Assembly: GCA_030295235.1 (NCBI GenBank)
Contig: AP026180.1
Location: forward strand, 124,001-188,000
Direction of reading: 5' to 3'
From: Fistulifera solaris
Taxonomy: Eukaryota > Bacillariophyta > Bacillariophyceae > Naviculales > Stauroneidaceae
DNA: 64,000 bases
The notes beneath the pieces are model-generated. The model was given only the letters and a program-made list of their open reading frames with translations, was not told the DNA's origin and did not search any database. This document shows, piece after piece, positions 45,242 to 55,033 of this stretch. The position numbers and the translations under genes were made by a program. Each line of letters begins with the position of its first letter. The first letter of the stretch is position 1.

Positions 45242-46018
45242 CTAATGAGAAATGTACCCCTGGTTGGCGTACTCCTTCATGGCAACCCCGACCGGTTTGA
45301 AAAAGAAGGGAGTCTCCTCGACGACACCCAACTTGCTCACAAATTCTTGGAACGCAAAGGCCGTGATGGCAATCATGGCGAGACGTCCATTCTTGATTTC
45401 GTTGAGCTGCAGACGGCGTTGACCTTCCGGGTCCTTGGGGTACAATCCCAAAGGATCGAATCCCAAATTTCCAGGGAAGTAATCGGCTTTCTTGGCTTGC
45501 GAAAAGCCGTAAGCTTCAATGGCGGCGGCCGCCACCAAGCATACGACCCAATACACGGGGCTGATCTTTCCCAGACCACCGTTGAGAACCGAGGGGGCAC
45601 GGTCTGTGGCGTCGACGATCGACGGAGCCCCGAAAGTAGAGGCGAACTTTGTGTTGAAAAGTTCGGACATGGGCCATCCAGCCGCGGCGAGCATGGCCAA
45701 ACGAGCGTGCTTGATTTCGGCTTCACGATATTTCATGAGCGAAGCGTTATCCTTGGCGAATCCGAAGGGATCGAAGCCAACATCACCGGCGAGTGTTCCA
45801 TCCAAAGCGACAGGACGAGTCATGAAAGGAAGAGACTCCGACATTTTGGACGGAGCAGGGATCGTAGGCATGCTTTCTTCTTGCGCGACGACGGGCATCT
45901 CACCTTCAACAGAGTCGGCCATGGCCAAACTCGTTCGCTTCAAGATAAGCGACGATTGAGGAGCGAATGCCGAGGCACTGACAAGGCAAGTGAGAGTAAT
46001 GGCGGCAGAAAACTTCAT
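45242..46018 (-). CDS. Light-harvesting chlorophyll-binding protein 1
   Basis: From ATG 46018 (MKFSAAITLTCLVSASAFAP) 258 residues; an ATG five codons earlier is possible. ASAF marks the diatom plastid import site. Three membrane helices are visible: helix 1 REAEIKHARLAMLAAAGWP, a middle helix ISPVYWVVCLVAAAAIEAYG, and helix 3 NEIKNGRLAMIAITAFAFQE. The Glu-Arg pairs of helices 1 and 3 that hold chlorophylls and cross-brace the protein are present. GFDPFGF and LGFDPLGLYP precede helices 1 and 3. The protein belongs to the thylakoid LHC/FCP superfamily; the helix-1 wording is closer to RedCAP or other minor LHC clades than to the abundant Lhcf, but I cannot settle it by eye. LHC 2 is its tandem relative. 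Confidence 0.93.
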   Translation of the reverse strand: MKFSAAITLTCLVSASAFAPQSSLILKRTSLAMADSVEGEMPVVAQEESMPTIPAPSKMSESLPFMTRPVALDGTLAGDVGFDPFGFAKDNASLMKYREAEIKHARLAMLAAAGWPMSELFNTKFASTFGAPSIVDATDRAPSVLNGGLGKISPVYWVVCLVAAAAIEAYGFSQAKKADYFPGNLGFDPLGLYPKDPEGQRRLQLNEIKNGRLAMIAITAFAFQEFVSKLGVVEETPFFFKPVGVAMKEYANQGYISH

Positions 46019-47178
46019 GATTCTTGAATGCATTATCGATGAACGTGAATGTGTTGATAAGTGAATTATGAACTGAAAGAGAAATCAGTGGATGGATGAG
46101 AGAGGACGACCAGAGCAGCTGCTGATGTGTTGTGAATTGTGATGTCTTTCGAACACATCATCCGTGAAATGTCAAATCGTCCTCACTACCAGTTTTTATC
46201 TAGTCTAGTGTACTCCGAAAAGGATTCTGGAGCTCCTGCGACACGAAAAAGCGTTCCAATTATAACGCGCTCATCCTTTTTGCCAGGAATGCGTCAGAAA
46301 TTGGAGCTGCTTTGTTGGAAAACGAGATCGTTCGAACGCTTTTTTCTCGTCCGCATCCGGAAAGCGCGGTTTTCGTGACGTGTATTTTTGCCGACTGAGT
46401 CATTCTCAGACACGTCAGCAACTATTCCGACGACCCTCCTAGAAACCCTCCGCCTTGACCTCGACTCGTTTTAGTCCAGTCAACAGTCGAAACGGGAAAT
46501 TAGCCCCCGCTTACAGTAGGGCGAAAATGAAAAAGCTTCCCGCAGGATCTGGAAAGCCTGTCGCAGGCGGCTAGAGTTGTAATGAATGCGAAAAGGATGA
46601 CGAGAGATTATAAGATCGTAATGATGACACATTATCAGATTTTCTGGGGAATTGAATATACCCCTATCCCAGATTTTCTGGAAACGTGAAGATATCCCTA
46701 GTGATCACTGTAGAACAAAGTGTAACTCAACTTATCCAAGACTACATTATTTCTGTCATGAGAGCAGATTTTCTGTGGACGTGAAGAAACCCCAAGCCCA
46801 GATTCCCGGAGATGTGAAAACATCACAAAGCACGCATTATTCGCGTTTCTATGATCGTTGAAGCCTATTCCAAGGAAATCATGATGTTGGCGTGCAATAA
46901 AACGCTGTCGCGATAATGTTTTTAATTTGACAGGAAAAACGATTGGCTACCTGACACTTCCGTTTTCAATCCACAATGGCCATCATGGATCAAATGTACG
47001 CAATCGCAGCGTTCCGATGACCTCAAATATAGTCTAGTGTATATGAACTCTATCATGGCTACGTAACGATGCTAATGGTTCCAATTCTCAGAAATTCTTG
47101 TCTCAGTAACAGTTGCTCACACAGTGCCATTGGTGACTTTTCCTAAAAGCGGTATTTTACAATCCTTTTAGTCTACTC
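46019..47178. other. Intergenic between the two LHC genes, with repeat words
   Basis: No gene. 46636-46825 holds three dispersed copies of the CAGATTTTCTGGAAACGTGA type motif related to the 12.7-kb minisatellite. Confidence 0.6.
46636..46825. repeat. Three dispersed copies of the CCAGAAAAT-type motif
   Basis: On the minus strand the words read TTTTCAC or CTTCACG, then a CC(A)GAAAATCTG core, as in the 33-bp minisatellite at 12.7 kb. Copies lie near 46637, 46670 and 46765-46820. They are degenerate and not strictly periodic. Confidence 0.6.
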
Positions 47179-47853
47179 CTAATTTGCAAGTTCTCGAATC
47201 GCCGTAACTGCGGGTTGAAAGAAAATTGGCGTCGCTCGTACCACCCCCTGGTCTGTAATGTACTCTTGAAATACAAAGGCTATGATAGCGACCATAGCGA
47301 GCCGACCATTTTGGATTTCAGCCAATTGCATGTACCGCTGACCGGCTTCGTCTCGTGGATACAGACCCAAAGGATCAAATCCCAAGTCACCCGGTAAGGC
47401 ATCTACGGTCTTGATTCTGGATAATCCGTACGATTCAATCCATGACGCCGCGAGTACACAGACGATCCAAAAGAGGGGATTGATTTTGTTGAGAGTGCCA
47501 TTCAGAATAGAAGGAGCACAGCCTGTTTCGTCGATAGTCGGTGAAAGATGAAAATAGTCCGCGATCTTTGGATTCAAAACTTCCGACACGGGCCAGCCTA
47601 CCGCGGCCAGCATGGCCAGTCGAGCGTGTTTAATTTCGGCTTGACGATATTGATAGAGTGCCGGCTTGCTGTTCGAAAATCCCAGAGGATCAAATCCTCT
47701 GTCACCTGGATAGGATCCGTCTAGAACGGAATTGCGGTCCATGGAAGAGAAAGATTGGGTCGACCGCGTCCGTTGCGCGACACGAGCGTTGTGAGGAGCA
47801 AACGCTGCACTTTGAGCGGCGAGGATAAGCGCGATCACTGTCGACAGTTTCAT
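47179..47853 (-). CDS. Light-harvesting chlorophyll-binding protein 2
   Basis: A single frame of 224 residues. The presequence MKLSTVIALILAAQSAAFAP has the AAFAP import site. The helices are RQAEIKHARLAMLAAVGWP, NPLFWIVCVLAASWIESYG and AEIQNGRLAMVAIIAFVFQE; GFDPLGF and LGFDPLGLYP occur at the same positions as in LHC 1. It lacks the roughly 30-residue extension that LHC 1 has between presequence and helix 1. The shared helix wording shows that the two genes are tandem duplicates with marked divergence (about 60% similar by eye). It acts in the thylakoid antenna. Confidence 0.93.
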   Translation of the reverse strand: MKLSTVIALILAAQSAAFAPHNARVAQRTRSTQSFSSMDRNSVLDGSYPGDRGFDPLGFSNSKPALYQYRQAEIKHARLAMLAAVGWPVSEVLNPKIADYFHLSPTIDETGCAPSILNGTLNKINPLFWIVCVLAASWIESYGLSRIKTVDALPGDLGFDPLGLYPRDEAGQRYMQLAEIQNGRLAMVAIIAFVFQEYITDQGVVRATPIFFQPAVTAIRELAN

Positions 47854-48554
47854 TGTTGCTCGAGCTCTAAAAATGAGTTTTGGTGTTTTTCAGAGAACTC
47901 TGCTGATCAATTGTTGCTGTTGAAGTTGTTTTTATGAGACATAGAATTGCTTCGCTTCAACAGTATATTTTACGAACACATTCATGCAATCGAGCCTCTT
48001 GTAAGTTCTCGAACAGCTCCAATCTACGACGTCGTTCGATTCGAACGGAAACGCGCTCTCCTCATTTCTTCCGAATTTCATTGGGAAAAGGCGAACCTCA
48101 AGTCGTCGCGAACACATTCCGATGGTGGTTTTATTCAATGACAAACCGCATCTCACGTGATGCATGAAACATGGAGATCGACGAACGATCTATACGCGAC
48201 GCGGGGTTCACGATGGTGTGTGGCCTATAAACCAACAATAATCTGTATAGTGGTGATTTACTACCGGTAGGAGACATCTTTTTTTTATTTTATACGGAGT
48301 AAAAAAAAAGTAAAACACGAGCTCCGACAGCGAATAACAAAATGGCCTAAGGTACAACGAAGTTCATACAATAGCAGATCCAGAGCCTTAATGGAAAAAG
48401 CAAAGATACTCTTCGTCGTGAAGAACGATCACGGACATCGGAATGCGAAAACCTCGTCGACAAAACCGCCGAGAAACAGCTTCTCTTTCGTCCCTTCTCT
48501 CTTGACATCATTACCTGGTAATTATTACTGTGTTGTTCTTACCGACAACTCATC
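47854..48554. other. Intergenic, LHC 2 and PAO-like divergent promoters
   Basis: Overlapping open frames on both strands at 47934-48167 are mutual shadows. A TACCTGGTA palindrome at 48512-48520 lies 35 bp before the next ATG. Confidence 0.55.
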
Positions 48555-50255
48555 ATGCTGCTCTTGTTAGTGCAGTTCCTACTTCTTGTAGCTACAGGGG
48601 AAGGATATGCTTTGCCGAAAGGCAGGCAATCTCGACGGAATCATTATTTCCGAAAATCGGTGTCACACAAGTTGACATCTTTTCATTCTTGGCTCTCGGC
48701 ATCATCGTCCTCGTCATCATGGGACGACTTTGATTATTTGCAACACTGGTATCCCGTGAGTTGGGCTTGTGATATTAAATTGAACCGACCTACGCAGGTC
48801 AGTCTCTTTGACATTCCGTATGCTGTGGCCATCACAAAAACGAACGATACACTTTCGGTGCTGGCCTATGAAGATCGGTGTCCCCATAGAGGGCCGCTCT
48901 TTCGGAAGGACGCGTCACGGAAACGGGCTATTTGCAATGTGCCTATCACGGTTGGTCCTTCGATCAACAAGGCAAATGTGTTCAAATTCCCCAATCGCCC
49001 GCGAAAAGTAGTCAGTATTCCACCCGTGCGTGTGCCAAGGCTGTTCCAGCCATCCTTCATCAAGGTCTCGTATGGCTCTGGCCCGGTCCTGTGACCAACA
49101 ATGATGTGACGTTGCTTCCCTCACCTCCTTCGGTTCCGGAAATGGACGACCCGGCGTTCAAAGTGACAAGGACGGTGCGGGATTTCCCTTGCATTGATTG
49201 GACTCTGTTGTTGAGCAATATCATGGATCCAGATCATGGAATGTTTGCGCATCAAGCTTCGCCGTTTGATATGTACTCGGCTTCTCCAGAATATCAAATG
49301 CAAGTGGAACAATCTTTTGACAGTGCGGGTTGGCAGATGATAAGCAAAGTTCCAGCGCAAGAGAAATTGCGAAACCGGGATCGTATTCTGCGCGGTCTTA
49401 CCACCAAAGCAATGCCCATGAACATCACTGGTGTGACCACGTTTCATGCTGCCACGCATGTAACGATTTCCCGCCGAAACGAACAAGGAGAGACATCGTT
49501 CGTTACTGCTTTTTGGGTGTGTCCAACGGGTACCGGTCGTAGTCGATTCTTGTCCGCCGCCGTCGGCAAATTGCCGTTTTCACCTCCCCGATGGGTCTTC
49601 CATATTGCATTGAACCGATTTCTAGACCAAGATTCCGTGCTTGTGGCATCACAGCAACCACCCGTTCTATCGGCAGAGGTCAAGTGCCTGGACGAAAACC
49701 AACAGTCGATGCGATCAGACGCCGCCAAAGGGGGAGCCCGCACGGGTTTGTTTGTGTACCAAAGTCCCACTGATCGATCGGTGCGACTAATTGGTAAGTT
49801 TCAACGTTTGTCTTTTTTGTTAATGTCAACGATAATCAGTCTCATTACACATCGAAGATTTCTTTTGGGATGCTACCCTGGCTAAGGCGCCGCGTCGATC
49901 GGAGACGTTACTGGCCATGAAAACGGCTGGGCTGCTAGAATCTATTCCACCTCGAAAAGTCGTCTTAGATAGGAAAGTACAACACCTCGATATTTGTCCT
50001 GATTCACAGAATACGGTGCGCAATTGCGAGTTCATCAAACAAACAAGCTTAGTCGTGACGGCCGCTTGGGTTGTGCGTACATTTTTGAACAAGAACGTAA
50101 ACGCCCGCATGTTCTGGTGGATTCCAGTTCTGTTCTCTGGCGCGGGCTGGTCGGCCGAATGGATTCGAAAGCAGTTTTATTACAACCACTCGGAAGCAAA
50201 CCGTGATAGAGATTTGAAAAGTATTCCAAAGAGAATGTGGCTAGATCCAAAATAA
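48555..50255 (+). CDS. Rieske non-haem iron oxygenase, PAO/Tic55 type
   Basis: Exons 48555-49793 and 49840-50255 are separated by a 46-nt intron (GTAAGT...AATCAG). The frame breaks at GGG 48891-48893; one more G gives CPHRGAALSEGRV and 551 residues in all. The Rieske cluster ligands are CPHR and CAYHGW. The mononuclear iron site is NIMDPDHGMFAHQ (D-x2-H-x4-H). Near the C-terminus SLVVTAAWVVRTFL and FWWIPVLFSGAGW are the paired helices typical of pheophorbide a oxygenase, Tic55 and chlorophyllide a oxygenase. A hydrophobic N-terminus (LLLLVQFLLLVATGEG) suggests plastid targeting by the ER route. The substrate is probably a chlorophyll derivative, but PAO, Tic55 and other family roles cannot be separated here. 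Confidence 0.85.
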
Positions 50256-50402
50256 ACTTCGGAAGCAATGTACAAAGAAATCTTGTAAAAAGAAATGAAT
50301 AGGAACCAGAGGGAAATAATTTTGTAAATATTGACCACTTGCCTCGAAAGGCTTTCCCCTCAATGGACAATCCCTTATGCGCTTACATATTTAGCGCAAG
50401 GA

Positions 50403-53400
50403 TCACAAACGTAAATCACTCGTTTTGAACATAATGTACAGAAGATAATTAATTACAAAGCTATTGGTACGAAATTGACAATCTTTCAGATCTCTCATCA
50501 GCCTGATAGCATACCTTTCCCTGCAGGCAATTCGACCTCTCCGGCAGTCACAGTGAACAGCGATAATCTTGCCTTCTTTGGAAGTAGAGACGTGCGAATA
50601 CGATGGAGACAAGTCTGATACCCCTAGATACGAAGCACGGACACCACTGCAATTACCATACCGATCGTAGAACTGACTAAGTGTTTCAGCAGCATGATCG
50701 TCATCGTAACCCGCTTGGATTCCACCCCATACCAGGCACCCATCTGTGCGATTCACAGTCCCATGCTCGTAGGTAAAATCCAAAAACCGGTGGATTTGTT
50801 GCGGCGGCGCAAATGCATACACCGCCATAGAGTGAATCATGAGATCTCCCAACCTCCGACGATAGATATGTCCCTGGCGATCAATGAATCTGAGAAACTG
50901 GGCGACATCGGGCCTCGTGAAAAACTCCAGATCAGCCACAAAAAAGTTGTTGTAGATGCCACACATTTCTAAATCGATAGGCCGCTGCGCTTTGAATTCT
51001 GGGTGTCGTTTGGTCCACATCGTCCACATGCGTTGTGTTACCTTCATCTCGTAGGCGCACATTCGAAAGCCGTAAACAAATTGTTGCGTTGACATGTAGT
51101 CGAAAATATCATAGCGAATGGGCGAATGAATGAAGCTGTCCTCATCCAAACGCCATATATAACGATAACGACAGCCCTCCTGCTCGTTTATCTGCGAAAA
51201 GTATTCCCAAATGTCGATGGCGAACCAATGCATCATACGGCGGTACCCTTCGGAAAATAAAGGCCATGCAAACCAATCGGCGGGATTGTCGTTTAAATGA
51301 TGAATAGGACGTGTCCAGTACGATGAGTTTGTCAAGTCTACCAAATGCAAAATGCCCTTCAGTTTTAGTGAATCTTGGATCACGTTCCAATCCATTTCCG
51401 TGAAGTCTCCACTATGGAACACAAAAACATCCGCTGTTCCATCATGTGTGTCAAGGTAGTGCTTCTTGAGAAGCTGCATCGATATTAACAGATTTGAGTA
51501 ACTATCCCGACCTTCATAGCTAGAATGGGTTTTCTGTGCCAAGTAGACTATGGCATTTTGATTTTTACGTATTCCGGGAGTTCGTACAATTGACGTATTT
51601 TTCATGGTTTCGGTAACAAATGTAGACGTTATTCGTTGTTGCGCCTTAAACTCCTGTTGCTCCAGTTCTTTACCGACCAACAGGCTAAATTCCTTAGCAG
51701 CAAGTGCGGGGACAGAGTCTTCTAAAGAAATGCTGGTCATATTCGGATTCCAGTACATTGCCGCTTCCGAAACCGCACTCGCGCCATGCAATAAGTATTG
51801 ACATCTTGCAAGCGCCAAAATATCGACCAACGTTTCCGCGTTCACGCGGTGATGCGAGGCGTAAAAGTGCGGCAGCCATTCCCTACTCCTCCCTTTCAAG
51901 GACCGAACAACTTGATTACCTTGATGCAATAGTTCAAGCGAAGCTGTGACGTTCTCGTTTTCGAGCTGTTTGTTCAGGAAATTCAAAGCAGTTCTAGAAT
52001 CGGTCGCCACATAAACACAATGCCCACCAGCCTCCGCGAAGGCACGAATGTATTCCATATACTTCTCCAATGGGATCTTCTTTCGATATTTCCCTTCTTT
52101 ATCAATATTGCGAATGTGCACTCCGAGACAGAGACGACTATCTCCTGTGAGATCGGGCACACGTTCTACCCGCTGCTGCAAATAGGACAAAGGCCGGAAG
52201 TGGGTCTGCAAAATCGAGTGTGCTCTTTGGCGCTGTTCCGGTAAGGACTCTACGGACCACGAAGTCACTTCATCGTAGTGCCAGGCGCGAATCGACGAAG
52301 GATCGTACAGCTCGAGGCCCGTTACGAGAGACGATCCCATCTGCACTAACGGTAATTGCAAACGACACCTTTCAGACGGGCGGAGCGGTTCAAAATAGCT
52401 GTTCCATATTCCATTTCCTTTTAACACAAGCGTAAAGGTTGTATAGGAGAGTTCCTCAGGAGGCCCGGGATATTGGCTTTCGGCTGTATCCCCTAGAGCC
52501 GTGACAGAAAGACTCGTCAGCACAGTTACTGATTGATTGTCGTCACCATGAAAGTCTGGATCAAAAACCAACCGATTTTCTTCCGGATCCAAATGCACCC
52601 AGGGCAGCAGTTGATGTTCTTCTGCATATCGCAATTGATTCAAAATCGCGGTAAAAAATGACCTACCGAATCCATGTCCACCGGCGTTTTGGATGAGTAA
52701 TATACCTTTATAGTTACTACAGTTGATTGTAGCGTCATCGAAACTTTCGACCTTCTCTTCATCTACTTCCCACCACACATCAGTGCGAACACGAGTCGGG
52801 TAAAGAGAGGACGACTGATTCCGCATTTGCAGCAGAGTTCGAAATTGTGCTACCGTGAGCCGCTCATCGGGATCTTCCAAATCAACACTCACCAACTGTG
52901 AGTTCAGCCACAAGGCGGACTCGGAAACGGCCGACAATCCGTGCAACAAGTAATGACATTGTGACAACGCCTGAATTTCAATCAAAACTTCGGTATTGGT
53001 CTGGTGACGATGATGTTGCGGCATATCAAAGACGGCGGTCGCGTTGGTCGAGCGGAGTGCTTGGAACGTGCGGATGCGGGACGTAATCTGAGACGGCCAG
53101 TCATTTTGTATTTCTTGCAACACCAAATCACTGTCTGTGGCTAGATAAATGGCCCAGTCGTCATTCTTGTTGTACAGAGTATTCTGTTGTTGCGCAAACG
53201 CCAATACATACGGCAAGAATTCCGACGTCTCCAAAACACGACGCCCCGCTGCTTTGTCTGAATGTCGAATGTGCAATCCCAGCAGCGCGGAAGCCGGTGG
53301 GTTGACCAATGCCGCCGCATGTCGAATTGGTGCCCGCAATCGAATGTATTGTTGCACGACACGCGCCGCCGTCGCCCGTTGCGGCGCAATCCACTCGTGA

Positions 53401-54281
53401 AAGGGCATGTACAATTGTGTCACGTAATCGGGTAAATAATGATACCGCCAACACCGCGGTGCATAATCCGTAAATCCGTGCAATCCCGGCGTAATCAAAA
53501 ACAAATCCATCGTAACATAAGTATGACACGACGTGTCCCCCGGAATGTAATCCGAAATGGGTTCAAAGTAATGTTCCCATACTCCAGTTCCCGTCAAATT
53601 GAGTTGATGCATCAGAACCGAATGAGAAGCATCGGGCGGACCGGGCGAAAAGTCTTTCATATGCCCACCCGGTCGACGCACATAAGTAGCATTCCGGGCT
53701 TGCATGGGCGGATTCAAACGTACAGTTTGGTGTTGATTCGCTTGATGCACCAACGGATCGTAGACAATATGACTGACGTTATTGAAATGCACCCACGGCG
53801 TCAAATTGTAATGCTCTGCATAGAGAATTTGACTCACGACGAATTGAAAGAAAATGGTGCCGGCCGCACCACCGATATCTCCCATTTGAATGTGATACAC
53901 GCCTTGCGTGTGTTCGCAGGCTCGATGGGTGGGAGTGGTGCGCTTGGGAATAGTGCGTAACGCTTCTAACGAATTCGGATTGGTGTAGAAGGATTCGTCG
54001 TCGTCGTCCGTGTTGCTGTCCAGAGGATCCTTTCGAGAATGACTGTCATTGTCAATTTTAAATGTTTGTTGTTGCGGTTGCTCTTTCTTGTAGTCGATTT
54101 TCTTGCTTGTGTTATCAGCATCTCTTTCTTTTGTATTCTTGTTGATAAAAGAAGAAGAAGGAGAACGATGAATGGTCGCTTGGTAACCCAAATACAAGTT
54201 CACAAACGCAACTGTGACAATTAACAGCACCAACAGTATCAACGATGGCGATTTCATTCGACGAGCAGCGGATTTCATCAT
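50403..54281 (-). CDS. Triple glycosyltransferase: two GT23-like plus one GT15-like domain
   Basis: A single frame of 1,292 residues, type II membrane protein: basic N-terminus, anchor SLILLVLLIVTVAFVNLYLG, then a stem. Domain 1 (about 120-500): QMGDIGGAAGTIFFQFV, GLHIRHSDKAAG, YLATDSD, and QCHYLLHGLSAVSE. Domain 2 (about 520-890): QNAGGHGFGRSFFTAIL, GVHIRNIDKEGK, YVATDSR and QYLLHGASAVSE. The HIRxxDK and (C)xYLLHGxSAxSE blocks are those of alpha-1,6-fucosyltransferases of the NodZ/FUT8 type. Domain 3 (about 920-1250): YIWRLDEDSFIHSPIRYDIF, YGFRMCAYE, NNFFVADLEFF and RRRLGDLMIHSMAVYAF, as in KRE2/MNT1 alpha-1,2-mannosyltransferases (GT15). It probably acts in the Golgi on N- or O-glycans; activity of each domain is unproven. 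Confidence 0.85.
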   Translation of the reverse strand: MMKSAARRMKSPSLILLVLLIVTVAFVNLYLGYQATIHRSPSSSFINKNTKERDADNTSKKIDYKKEQPQQQTFKIDNDSHSRKDPLDSNTDDDDESFYTNPNSLEALRTIPKRTTPTHRACEHTQGVYHIQMGDIGGAAGTIFFQFVVSQILYAEHYNLTPWVHFNNVSHIVYDPLVHQANQHQTVRLNPPMQARNATYVRRPGGHMKDFSPGPPDASHSVLMHQLNLTGTGVWEHYFEPISDYIPGDTSCHTYVTMDLFLITPGLHGFTDYAPRCWRYHYLPDYVTQLYMPFHEWIAPQRATAARVVQQYIRLRAPIRHAAALVNPPASALLGLHIRHSDKAAGRRVLETSEFLPYVLAFAQQQNTLYNKNDDWAIYLATDSDLVLQEIQNDWPSQITSRIRTFQALRSTNATAVFDMPQHHRHQTNTEVLIEIQALSQCHYLLHGLSAVSESALWLNSQLVSVDLEDPDERLTVAQFRTLLQMRNQSSSLYPTRVRTDVWWEVDEEKVESFDDATINCSNYKGILLIQNAGGHGFGRSFFTAILNQLRYAEEHQLLPWVHLDPEENRLVFDPDFHGDDNQSVTVLTSLSVTALGDTAESQYPGPPEELSYTTFTLVLKGNGIWNSYFEPLRPSERCRLQLPLVQMGSSLVTGLELYDPSSIRAWHYDEVTSWSVESLPEQRQRAHSILQTHFRPLSYLQQRVERVPDLTGDSRLCLGVHIRNIDKEGKYRKKIPLEKYMEYIRAFAEAGGHCVYVATDSRTALNFLNKQLENENVTASLELLHQGNQVVRSLKGRSREWLPHFYASHHRVNAETLVDILALARCQYLLHGASAVSEAAMYWNPNMTSISLEDSVPALAAKEFSLLVGKELEQQEFKAQQRITSTFVTETMKNTSIVRTPGIRKNQNAIVYLAQKTHSSYEGRDSYSNLLISMQLLKKHYLDTHDGTADVFVFHSGDFTEMDWNVIQDSLKLKGILHLVDLTNSSYWTRPIHHLNDNPADWFAWPLFSEGYRRMMHWFAIDIWEYFSQINEQEGCRYRYIWRLDEDSFIHSPIRYDIFDYMSTQQFVYGFRMCAYEMKVTQRMWTMWTKRHPEFKAQRPIDLEMCGIYNNFFVADLEFFTRPDVAQFLRFIDRQGHIYRRRLGDLMIHSMAVYAFAPPQQIHRFLDFTYEHGTVNRTDGCLVWGGIQAGYDDDHAAETLSQFYDRYGNCSGVRASYLGVSDLSPSYSHVSTSKEGKIIAVHCDCRRGRIACRERYAIRLMRDLKDCQFRTNSFVINYLLYIMFKTSDLRL

Positions 54282-55033
54282 TCGAATCACTCTTGCAACC
54301 TAAACATGCTTTCTCGTTAATTGTTTACAAGAATGTTGTCTATTGAAGCGAAATGAGCATGTCAGAGAAAGAAAGAATGGCGCATAGATGCAATTATTTG
54401 ATCTGAAATCCGGGTACCCCTCGGTCGATAAATTTCCCTACGAGAGCTACGTGATAACTACGTACCAGGTAAACATTCGAAGCGGTGCCTTATTTTCGTA
54501 ATAATCCTTTATGTAGACCTATTGATGTCGATTGTTGTCAATCGACATGCGTTAATCAAGAGAAAAGAGAACGGCATTGATACAAGATAGACCCGGAAAA
54601 TGCGGTGTGACCGAAAATTCATTTTTAACAGACATCCGGGTAACCCTCTGCCGATAAATATTTCCTTACGAGAGCTACGTCAAAACTCAAAACTACGTAA
54701 ACATTCGAAGCAAAGCATTACTACGTATTTTTCGTACGATTTACGTATTGATGTCCATTTTCGAGGTCAATTATTGCTAATGGACACGCGTTACATGTCA
54801 GAGAAAGAAAGGCATTGATGCAGAATAAAAGACCCGGAAACTGGTGTCTCAAAAGATTTTCAATTCATGTCAGGACTGAAATGCAGACGTGGCTGTGTTG
54901 GACTCAAGAGTCAAGAGCGACCACAACGATGGAGGTGTTCGCCTATAGCTAGTCCAAAGCTTTAACGCGACATATAGCTAGATGTATTCTGCTATGTTTC
55001 TATCAACAAATTGAAAACGCACCTTTGATGTAA
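54282..55033. repeat. Intergenic with a tandem pair of the dispersed TACGTA repeat
   Basis: Two copies about 225 bp apart (starting near 54405 and 54630) share CATCCGGGTA or ATCCGGGTA, GATAAA(T)TTTCC, CGAGAGCTACGT and ACATTCGAAGC, and end with AGACCCGGAAA. They match the reverse complement of the 29-31 kb repeat cores. The first copy has an inserted CCAGGTA, and a GTCGATTG/CAATCGAC hairpin lies near 54528. Confidence 0.75.

Noticed and set aside
45245-46027. 260-codon open frame antisense to LHC 1.
   Set aside because: It is the mirror of a strongly biased real gene with complete LHC motifs on the other strand.
47934-48167. Two 77-codon frames on opposite strands over the same bases.
   Set aside because: Mutual shadow frames with no support.
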